Of a DNA stretch of 9,967 bases, positions 1-3,877 are shown piece after piece. A program made the translations under genes and the position numbers. Source of the stretch: CAILAD01 sp964397085 (GTDB lineage: Bacteria; Patescibacteriota; Saccharimonadia; CAILAD01; BJGX01). The stretch spans positions 1 to 9,967 of the forward strand of contig CAYNHH010000030.1 of NCBI GenBank assembly GCA_964397085.1, given 5' to 3'. Below the pieces are notes generated by a model. It saw nothing but the letters and a program-made list of their open reading frames with translations, was not told where the DNA came from and ran no database searches. How positions within the stretch are numbered: the stretch's first letter is position 1; each line of letters starts with the position of its first letter.

Positions 1-498
1 AATGGTGCTGGTAAGTCTACTCTTGTACGGGCAATTCTTAATTATGCCGCTGGCCAAGAGCTAAAATGCCAAAGCTACGAGGGCTATATAGAGACCTTTC
101 CAGCTCTCAAGGTAGGCTATTATGAGCAAGAAATAGACCCAGAGCTTCTCAAGGCAACACTAGCTGAGGCAATCGAGCTTGTGTATCATGAGGCAGATCA
201 AAGTATCAATCAAGAAAAAATAATGGGACTCGCACATCAGTACTTGTTTGAGCCAGAGCGGGATCTCAAGTTGACCCTAAATAACCTTAGCGGTGGTCAA
301 AAAGCTCGTTTTCAACTAATAAAAATGCTGTGTAGTGAACCCAATCTATTAATTCTTGATGAGCCAACCAATCACCTCGACCTACCTTCAATAGAAGAGT
401 TAGAAAAGGCCCTTGTTAACTACAGTGGTGCAATATTGTATGTAAGTCATGACAATTACTTTCGCGACAAGCTCACAGGGGAAATAGTTCAGATATAA
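1..498 (+). CDS. ABC-F family ATPase, C-terminal ATPase domain (5' end outside window)
   Basis: This is the last 165 residues of an ABC-F protein, a soluble twin-ATPase family that acts on the ribosome (translation factors and ribosome-protection proteins such as EttA, Uup and Vga/Lsa types). The frame is open from base 1. The window begins inside the Walker A loop (NGAGKST, visible residues 1-7). It continues with a Q-loop (YYEQE, 40-44), the ABC signature LSGGQ (96-100), Walker B with catalytic Glu (LILDEP, Asp120/Glu121) followed by TNHLD, and the switch His (SHD, His150). The DEPTNHLD string and the absence of any membrane segment indicate ABC-F rather than a transporter. The protein stops about 14 residues after the switch region, so it lacks the long charged coiled-coil tail of Uup. 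The N-terminal domain and the inter-domain linker that decide the subfamily lie outside the window, so no gene symbol is given. Confidence 0.93.
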   Translation, partial: NGAGKSTLVRAILNYAAGQELKCQSYEGYIETFPALKVGYYEQEIDPELLKATLAEAIELVYHEADQSINQEKIMGLAHQYLFEPERDLKLTLNNLSGGQKARFQLIKMLCSEPNLLILDEPTNHLDLPSIEELEKALVNYSGAILYVSHDNYFRDKLTGEIVQI

Positions 499-502
499 AA
501 AA

Positions 503-522
503 CCCTTAGAATTCTCTAAGGG
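503..522. terminator. Bidirectional intrinsic terminator between convergent genes
   Basis: A perfect 8-bp stem (CCCTTAGA / TCTAAGGG) has the four-base loop ATTC. It starts four bases after the ABC-F stop codon. Read on the minus strand it is followed by TTTTTT, a good terminator for the leftward gene ending at 529. Read on the plus strand the following tract (TAGTTGTTAT) is weaker. The convergent genes probably share it. Confidence 0.85.
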
Positions 523-528
523 TAGTTG

Positions 529-987
529 TTATATGCGTTCCAAGATATAGCGCTCGTCTAGACCAGCACAAAAGAGTCTCTCACAGCTCTTATACGGATC
601 TTCATTCTTAACTTCACTCAGCTCATCGCGAATCTCACGCAAGAACGAAGGGAGATTGGGAAGACGTAGATATTGATTAACTCTTTCTGTCAGCTCTTGT
701 TGACTGCAAACTGGAGGCAAATATTCAGTAATACTGATATCTACAGGAAAAGTCTGAGTTACTCTCAATGTACGATGCAACAATCGCACAATACGGGGTG
801 AGACCACCGTGATTCTACAGGGCTTATCCGGCCAAGTGAGCTCAGCCTGTGAGTCGATGTCTATTGCGCGGCGCAATCCGGAGGTGACATCGATTCTCTG
901 GTTCATCATTCGATACTCTTCGTGGCTGAGCCGCGAAGTTGTCAGTATCAACTTGCCAAGATCAGGATCACTCGAAAAAGGGTGCAA
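529..987 (-). CDS. Hypothetical protein, 152 aa, TTG start
   Basis: I do not recognise this protein. It is soluble-looking, with no signal peptide or membrane segment. It has a mixed alpha/beta pattern: a hydrophobic strand-like stretch (RITVVSPRIVRLL, about residues 58-70) and a charged helical C-terminal half (about 95-152) rich in Glu, Arg and Leu. The frame is closed upstream by a TAG five codons before the chosen start. The first usable start is TTG, with a Shine-Dalgarno AAAGG six bases upstream. A promoter (1029-1057) gives a short leader, and an intrinsic terminator lies just after the stop codon (TAA). Expression signals on both sides are the main reason to call it real. The gene appears to be transcribed alone. 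A shorter form starting at the internal ATG pair (Met27/Met28) is possible but less well supported. Confidence 0.72.
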   Translation of the reverse strand: MHPFSSDPDLGKLILTTSRLSHEEYRMMNQRIDVTSGLRRAIDIDSQAELTWPDKPCRITVVSPRIVRLLHRTLRVTQTFPVDISITEYLPPVCSQQELTERVNQYLRLPNLPSFLREIRDELSEVKNEDPYKSCERLFCAGLDERYILERI

Positions 988-993
988 TGTGCG

Positions 994-998
994 CCTTT
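994..998 (-). promoter_or_regulatory. Shine-Dalgarno site supporting a TTG start
   Basis: AAAGG on the minus strand lies six bases before the TTG at 985-987. No ATG or GTG lies between this TTG and the upstream in-frame stop, so this site decides the start. Confidence 0.6.
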
Positions 999-1028
999 CT
1001 ACCTAGGGGGACGACACAATGAATAAGT

Positions 1029-1057
1029 ACTATAACGTAATTCATTAGTCTTGGCAA
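1029..1057 (-). promoter_or_regulatory. Promoter for the 529-987 gene
   Basis: On the minus strand the -35 is TTGCCA (1052-1057) and the -10 is TATAGT (1029-1034), separated by 17 bases. Each hexamer matches the sigma-70 consensus at five of six positions. The predicted transcript start near 1022 leaves a leader of about 35 nt. Confidence 0.7.
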
Positions 1058-1095
1058 GGATAATATCATATGGAAAAACTATTTAAATAAAAAAC

Positions 1096-1126
1096 GCCCC
1101 GTCCCAACGCAATGTTGGGACGGGGC
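1096..1126 (-). terminator. Strong intrinsic terminator of the 1226-1642 gene
   Basis: A perfect 13-bp GC-rich stem (1096-1108 with 1114-1126) has a five-base loop GCAAT. On the minus strand it is followed by GTTTTTTATTT. It lies about 100 bases past the stop codon of the leftward gene, so that mRNA has an unusually long 3' UTR. Confidence 0.93.
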
Positions 1127-1131
1127 CAGGC

Positions 1132-1217
1132 GGTTACTTTCCCCCCGATAGTAACCAGGTTTTCTCCTCTGTCTCCTCAGACATCTTTTCAGCACCTTGA
1201 AGGCCTATTTAGCCTTC
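1132..1217 (-). other. Hairpin-rich 3' UTR of the 1226-1642 mRNA
   Basis: Between the stop codon and the terminator, three further short inverted repeats can be seen. GAAGGC/GCCTTC spans 1199-1217 with a loop of 7. TGTCT/AGACA spans 1170-1183 with a loop of 4. GGTTACT/AGTAACC spans 1132-1156 with a loop of 11. Together with the terminator they give four hairpins in about 120 nt. No start codon follows the purine-rich AGAGGAG stretch in this segment, so it does not look like a missed small gene. Confidence 0.5.
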
Positions 1218-1225
1218 ACTTGCTA

Positions 1226-1642
1226 TCACTTGCGCTTACGCGCGAGACCGAAGTCAGTGATAAGTGCTTTTGCAAGCCTGGTGTTCTTGTGGGGAAACTT
1301 GCTGACGTAGCCGTCAGAAGGAATCATGCGGCAAGCCGCTACATGCTTGATGATGGCCTCCTCGATCTCAGCATCAAGCTCTTCACTCGGACTCGGCCAA
1401 ACTGCAACTGCATCAGGACTGATACAGACAGCTTTTTCGATCACTCCAAGTGTTTCAAGGAAAGAGACGGTTCCGGCATGGTTACCAAAACTTTCCTTGG
1501 TACGTGGACATCTGGGAATCCTCAAGATCATCACAGCACTTGGCTTCTTTCGAGTACCAGGTAGTGCTGCAGTGGTCTTGACGACATCTATCACGATGAG
1601 CTCGGTTTGTAGACCGGGCGCATCTTGGGACAATATTGACAC
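1226..1642 (-). CDS. Hypothetical protein, 138 aa, GTG start
   Basis: I do not recognise this protein. It looks soluble. The N-terminal part has a hydrophobic strand (ELIVIDVV, about residues 14-21). The middle has a second hydrophobic stretch and a proline-containing acidic segment (WPSPSEELDAEIEEAI). The C-terminus is strongly basic and ends RKRK, which could bind nucleic acid, though that is only a guess. The start is the GTG at 1640-1642, with Shine-Dalgarno AGGAG five bases upstream. The longer frame from the ATG at 1724-1726 is excluded because that ATG lies in the -35 box of the promoter that drives this gene. The stop is TGA followed at once by TAG. A very strong terminator follows about 100 bases on. 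Two open frames of similar length exist on the plus strand here but have no start signals. Confidence 0.75.
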   Translation of the reverse strand: MSILSQDAPGLQTELIVIDVVKTTAALPGTRKKPSAVMILRIPRCPRTKESFGNHAGTVSFLETLGVIEKAVCISPDAVAVWPSPSEELDAEIEEAIIKHVAACRMIPSDGYVSKFPHKNTRLAKALITDFGLARKRK

Positions 1643-1647
1643 CTTTT

Positions 1648-1652
1648 CTCCT
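1648..1652 (-). promoter_or_regulatory. Shine-Dalgarno site fixing the GTG start
   Basis: AGGAG on the minus strand lies five bases before the GTG at 1640-1642. It moves the start 28 codons inside the longest open frame. Confidence 0.8.
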
Positions 1653-1696
1653 CTGAGGTGTATGAATGGGTACACCACAAGTACTGTGGTCTGATA

Positions 1697-1726
1697 ATAG
1701 TAGTCTATATCAATTATAAATGTCAA
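1697..1726 (-). promoter_or_regulatory. Promoter for the 1226-1642 gene (leftward half of a divergent pair)
   Basis: On the minus strand the -35 is a perfect TTGACA (1721-1726), then 18 bases, then the -10 TACTAT (1697-1702, four of six). The predicted start near 1690 leaves a leader of about 48 nt that contains the Shine-Dalgarno site. The -35 boxes of this promoter and the rightward one lie about 27 bases apart. Confidence 0.75.
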
Positions 1727-1753
1727 GAAATACTAAAAAATAACCATAAGCTA

Positions 1754-1783
1754 TTGCCAGAAGTAATCTAAATATACTACAAT
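1754..1783 (+). promoter_or_regulatory. Promoter for the DUF4870-like gene (rightward half of a divergent pair)
   Basis: The -35 is TTGCCA (1754-1759), then 18 bases, then the -10 TACAAT (1778-1783). Each hexamer matches at five of six positions. Transcription would start near 1790. The ATG at 1782 is therefore inside the -10 and is not a start codon; the ATG at 1824 is. Confidence 0.75.
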
Positions 1784-1811
1784 GCAAGTAAGTAGAATGA
1801 ATAAATTAAGA

Positions 1812-1818
1812 AAAGGAG
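1812..1818 (+). promoter_or_regulatory. Shine-Dalgarno site for the DUF4870-like gene
   Basis: AAAGGAG lies five bases before the ATG at 1824. It chooses this start over the in-frame ATGs at 1782 and 1797. Confidence 0.85.
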
Positions 1819-1823
1819 TCCAA

Positions 1824-2368
1824 ATGCCTGAAGATAAGAAACCAGTTGTAGCAGATCAAAAGACACAAACTAAAAGTGCTGATAATAGTAATGACACACT
1901 TATGGGAGTGCTCGCTTATTTAGGAATCCTTTGCTTGATTCCACTNNNNNNNNNNNNNNNNNNNNNNNNNNNNNNNNNNNNNNNNNNNNNNNNNNNNNNN
2001 NNNNNNNNNNNNNNNNNNNNNNNNNNNNNNNNNNNNNNNNNNNNNATGACACACTTATGGGAGTGCTCGCTTATTTAGGAATCCTTTGCTTGATTCCACT
2101 CCTTGCAGCAAAAGACTCTGAGTTTGCTCAGTACCATGCCAAACAAGGCGTAACTCTATTTATATTAGAAGTAGCCGCTATGGTGCTTATGTGGGTAATT
2201 AGCTTTATGGCCCTTATTGGTGGTCTCGGTTTCTTAGCTCTTCTCTCAATGCTTATCTGGGTAGTACAGATTGGATTCTTCGTGCTTGCTATCATTGGCA
2301 TCGTCAATGTGGTCAACAACAAGAAAGAGCCACTACCAGTAATTGGTGGTATGAATATTATCAAGTAA
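1824..2368 (+). CDS. DUF4870/Tic20-like small integral membrane protein, split by an assembly gap
   Basis: After removal of the N run and one of the two 55-nt copies (155 nt in all), this is a single frame of 129 aa. Residues 1-25 are a hydrophilic, Lys/Asp-rich cytoplasmic tail. A first membrane segment (about 26-42) runs into a short loop with KDSEF and then YHAKQG (52-57). Two further membrane segments follow (about 58-80 and 83-109), and the end reads KKEPLPVIG (115-123). The layout of three segments, a YHAKQG-type motif after the first and a PLP-IG ending is that of the DUF4870/Tic20-like family. These are small bacterial membrane proteins of uncertain function that are common in CPR genomes. 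The family call rests on remembered motifs. The gene has its own promoter, Shine-Dalgarno site and terminator, so it is transcribed alone. The break comes from the assembly, not from mutation. Confidence 0.85.
1891..2100 (+). repeat. Exact 55-nt direct copies flanking an N gap (assembly overlap)
   Basis: Bases 1891-1945 and 2046-2100 are identical and sit immediately on either side of 100 N. Both encode the same segment, from within DTLMGV to CLIP. Removing 155 nt joins the two reading frames (frame 0 on the left, frame 2 on the right). This is one genomic sequence represented twice, not a biological tandem repeat. Confidence 0.93.
1946..2045. other. Scaffold gap, 100 N
   Basis: There are exactly 100 unknown bases, a conventional fixed gap length, between contig ends that share 55 nt. 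The true gap is most simply minus 55 nt. Confidence 0.97.
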
Positions 2369-2381
2369 CACTCGTTACTTG
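2362..2381 (+). other. Perfect hairpin overlapping the stop codon of the DUF4870-like gene
   Basis: CAAGTAAC (2362-2369) and GTTACTTG (2374-2381) form an 8-bp perfect stem with the loop ACTC. The TAA stop (2366-2368) lies inside the 5' arm. It comes just before the main terminator, giving two hairpins in a row at the 3' end of the mRNA. Confidence 0.55.
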
Positions 2382-2385
2382 TAGT

Positions 2386-2416
2386 CTAAAAGACACCTGC
2401 ACAAGGTGTCTTTTAG
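2386..2416. terminator. Intrinsic terminator after the DUF4870-like gene
   Basis: A perfect 13-bp stem (2386-2398 with 2404-2416) has the loop GCACA. The 3' arm contains TTTT and the 5' arm contains AAAA, so it can work in both directions. It separates the membrane protein gene from the RNA promoter that begins at 2423. Confidence 0.85.
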
Positions 2417-2422
2417 TATGTA

Positions 2423-2451
2423 TAGACATATGTACTGATCTTTGTTACAAT
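2423..2451 (+). promoter_or_regulatory. Candidate promoter for the structured RNA
   Basis: The -35 is TAGACA (2423-2428), then 17 bases, then the -10 TACAAT (2446-2451). Each hexamer is five of six against consensus. The predicted start is near 2458. A perfect TATAAT occurs further on at 2492-2497 but has no -35 partner at a usable distance. Confidence 0.6.
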
Positions 2452-2457
2452 ACTGCT

Positions 2458-2722
2458 TGGTTAGTGCGTAGCTCTTATTCTCCAACAGGTATATAATGCT
2501 TGCTGAGAACGCACACTCCAAAATCTTAAGTTCTGGTATCAGCGCCCTAGCCCCATCAATAAGGTGCCTCCTCGCTTTCTTGGTGCGGCAACATGTGGCA
2601 GCGAAGCCAGACTCCCAGCACAGATACGGTAGTAAGCACCGGCCCAAAAGGCTTGTATCTGTGCTGGGAGAATTCTCAATCACCAATATCCTATCCTGGC
2701 ATTCGCTGGGGTAGGATTTTTT
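2458..2722 (+). ncRNA. Candidate structured noncoding RNA, about 265 nt, unassigned family
   Basis: No convincing protein gene exists between 2369 and 2774. The plus strand instead shows a promoter, several inverted repeats and a terminator with a U tract. The structures are as follows. GTGCGT (2464-2469) pairs with ACGCAC (2509-2514). Inside it, TTCTC/GAGAA (2478-2482 with 2505-2509) can form instead. TCGCT/AGCGA pairs at 2572-2576 with 2600-2604. A perfect 16-bp stem joins 2612-2627 with 2655-2670 around a 27-nt loop. That loop can form a small GCC-CAAAA-GGC hairpin (2642-2652). I see no tmRNA ends or tag frame, no RNase P core, no SRP helix 8 core (GGAAG-type loop with AGCAGC) and no tRNA arm. 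It may be a free regulatory or housekeeping RNA that has diverged beyond recognition, or a terminator-controlled leader for the gene at 2775. It is inferred from structure and signals alone. Confidence 0.5.
2688..2722 (+). terminator. Intrinsic terminator of the candidate RNA
   Basis: A 10-bp stem (2688-2697 with 2708-2717, including two G-U pairs) is followed directly by six T (2717-2722). It points rightward and so ends a transcript from the RNA region before the gene at 2775. Confidence 0.82.
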
Positions 2723-2774
2723 CATAGCATACCTAACTAGACCAGTTAAAATATTTATGCTTCAATAGGTAGTA

Positions 2775-3029
2775 ATGACCAATAAATCAACCCCCAAACG
2801 ATTCTACGAATCAGACATAGCATTCTTAATAAAAGCGGCATTATACTTACTACTCGGTACAGTTTGGCTAAGCTGGGGAGGACACAGGTGGCTTCCTATA
2901 GGAGTAATCGTAGGCTTTGGTCTCTCTAAAATAGAAGTATTACGCATGAACCGCAAGATAGAGTACGCACTATTGGTCGTGGGCGCATTACTAGGATTGT
3001 ACGGCCTTGGAATTACTATATTCTTTTAG
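2775..3029 (+). CDS. Small integral membrane protein, 84 aa, unknown function
   Basis: I do not recognise this protein. After a polar N-terminus (residues 1-15) it has three hydrophobic segments: about 16-34 (FLIKAALYLLLGTVWLSW), about 38-54 around the PIGVIVGFG stretch, and about 63-84 running to the C-terminus. A basic loop (RMNRK) lies before the last one. The start ATG has only a weak Shine-Dalgarno AGG five bases upstream. A TAAAAT at 2747-2752 could be a -10 element but has no clear -35. Expression might therefore come partly from read-through of the upstream RNA terminator. The stop is TAG, and no terminator is visible before the ribosomal operon promoter. The hydrophobic pattern and clean frame make it a likely gene. 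Confidence 0.72.
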   Translation: MTNKSTPKRFYESDIAFLIKAALYLLLGTVWLSWGGHRWLPIGVIVGFGLSKIEVLRMNRKIEYALLVVGALLGLYGLGITIFF

Positions 3030-3056
3030 GGTGACATTTCAAATCAAAAAAAGCAG

Positions 3057-3086
3057 TTGACACTACTGTTGGTCATCTGATACACT
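3057..3086 (+). promoter_or_regulatory. Promoter of the S10-spc ribosomal protein operon
   Basis: A perfect -35 TTGACA (3057-3062) is followed by 18 bases and the -10 TACACT (3081-3086). A TG one base before the -10 (3078-3079) makes it an extended -10 promoter. The predicted start near 3093 leaves a leader of about 145 nt before the L3 gene. No other promoter is evident across the operon. Confidence 0.85.
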
Positions 3087-3093
3087 ATGTAGC

Positions 3094-3121
3094 GACTTAC
3101 TTTAATACGTGCACGTAAGTT
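3094..3121 (+). promoter_or_regulatory. 5' end hairpin and palindrome in the operon leader
   Basis: GACTTAC (3094-3100) can pair with GTAAGTT (3115-3121; one G-U). The intervening sequence overlaps a perfect 12-bp palindrome TACGTGCACGTA (3106-3117). The two structures exclude each other. As DNA the palindrome could be a binding site just downstream of the transcript start. Its role is inferred. Confidence 0.45.
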
Positions 3122-3167
3122 CTCCAAACATAAATTCACATGTTAATTTGACTGGGAAATTCTTAGG

Positions 3168-3190
3168 TCTTTCGGTTCTGAACCGATAGA
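3168..3190 (+). promoter_or_regulatory. Leader hairpin upstream of L3, candidate autogenous control site
   Basis: TCT-T-TCGGTT (3168-3177) pairs with AACCGA-T-AGA (3181-3190) around the loop CTG. This gives nine base pairs interrupted by one T-T mismatch. In E. coli the S10 operon leader carries the L4 feedback site. This leader is similar in position but not recognisably in sequence, so the regulatory role is an inference. Confidence 0.5.
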
Positions 3191-3238
3191 AACCAAGCAT
3201 TTACCCAGATATTATTTTTTCTTTCACTATAAAATCTT

Positions 3239-3877
3239 ATGAAAGCATTACTTGCAACCAAACTAGGTATGACACAATTGTTCGACGAAAAAGGACGATT
3301 GAATTCAGTTACCTTACTTGAAGCTGGCCCTTGTGTGGTGACCCAGCTCAAAGACGAATCAACTGACGGCTATCAAGCAGTACAGTTAGGTTTTGGTACC
3401 GCAAAAAAAATTGCCAAGCCACAAGCTGGGCATATGAAGAAAGCCAAGGCTACTAGCCGACACTTAGTAGAGTTCCGTACCAAATCTACAAATGTTGAGG
3501 CCGATACAGAAGCCGCCACAGCATTTACCGTAGGCGATATTATAGCTGCAGACGTATTCAGTATTGGTGATATGGTGCAGGTAGAAGGCGTAAGCAAGGG
3601 TAAAGGTTTCGCAGGTACTATCAAGCGTCATAACTTCGCTCGCGGGCCAAAAACACATGGTAGTCACAACTATCGAGCTCCTGGCTCAATTGGCGCTGGC
3701 TATCCACAGCACGTCTTCAAAGGCCAAAAAATGGCTGGGCGTATGGGTGGAGACACTGTCACAGTAAAGAATCTCGTAATTGTCTTGGTTGATGCTAAAA
3801 AGAACCTTATTGGGGTTAAGGGTGCAATACCTGGTCCTAAAAAAGGGTTAGTACGTGTGCAGGGGATAGAGCAATGA
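3239..3877 (+). CDS. rplC: 50S ribosomal protein L3 (uL3)
   Basis: L3 is an early assembly protein of the large subunit. It binds 23S rRNA near the peptidyl transferase centre. The 212-aa length is normal. The N-terminus (MKALLATKLGMTQLFDEKG) is the standard L3 opening. The GFAGTIKRHNF...GPKTHGSHNYRAPGSIG segment (about 123-160) and FKGQKMAGRMGG (about 160-171) form the extended loop that reaches into the ribosome core. This is the first gene of the operon after a leader of about 145 nt. S10, normally just upstream, is absent. No Shine-Dalgarno sequence is seen: the 30 bases before the ATG are AT-rich with a T tract, unlike later genes in the operon that have clear sites. The ATG is secure because it gives the family N-terminus. 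The end overlaps the L4 start by ATGA. Confidence 0.98.
   Translation: MKALLATKLGMTQLFDEKGRLNSVTLLEAGPCVVTQLKDESTDGYQAVQLGFGTAKKIAKPQAGHMKKAKATSRHLVEFRTKSTNVEADTEAATAFTVGDIIAADVFSIGDMVQVEGVSKGKGFAGTIKRHNFARGPKTHGSHNYRAPGSIGAGYPQHVFKGQKMAGRMGGDTVTVKNLVIVLVDAKKNLIGVKGAIPGPKKGLVRVQGIEQ

Noticed and set aside
1112..1564. Plus-strand open frame of 150 codons opposite the 1226-1642 gene
   Set aside because: It begins inside the loop of a terminator hairpin and has no promoter or ribosome binding site. The minus-strand gene has all of these.
1326..1694. Plus-strand open frame of 122 codons opposite the 1226-1642 gene
   Set aside because: It has no start signals and a Ser/Thr-rich composition expected of an antisense shadow. 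It also runs into the minus-strand promoter region.
1643..1726. Longer N-terminus for the minus-strand 138-aa protein (ATG at 1724-1726)
   Set aside because: That ATG lies in the -35 box of the gene's promoter, upstream of the transcript start, and has no ribosome binding site.
1782..1823. Longer N-terminus for the DUF4870-like protein
   Set aside because: The ATG at 1782 overlaps the -10 element. The ATG at 1824 has AAAGGAG at ideal distance.
2464..2520. tRNA-like element (GTGCGTAGCTC ... CGCACACTCCA)
   Set aside because: The ends resemble an acceptor stem with CCA, but the span is only 57 nt and has no T-arm sequence or anticodon arm.
2496..2714. Plus-strand open frame of 72 codons in the candidate RNA
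   Set aside because: It has no ribosome binding site, low-complexity protein with no hydrophobic core pattern, and ends inside the terminator hairpin.
2458..2722. tmRNA, RNase P RNA or SRP RNA
   Set aside because: None of their hallmark sequences could be found on either strand. A model search would be decisive.
2375..2725. Minus-strand open frame of 116 codons across the candidate RNA
   Set aside because: It has no Shine-Dalgarno site or promoter, an unusual number of Cys residues, and runs through two plus-strand terminator-type hairpins. The palindromic stems rather than codon structure explain the sequence.
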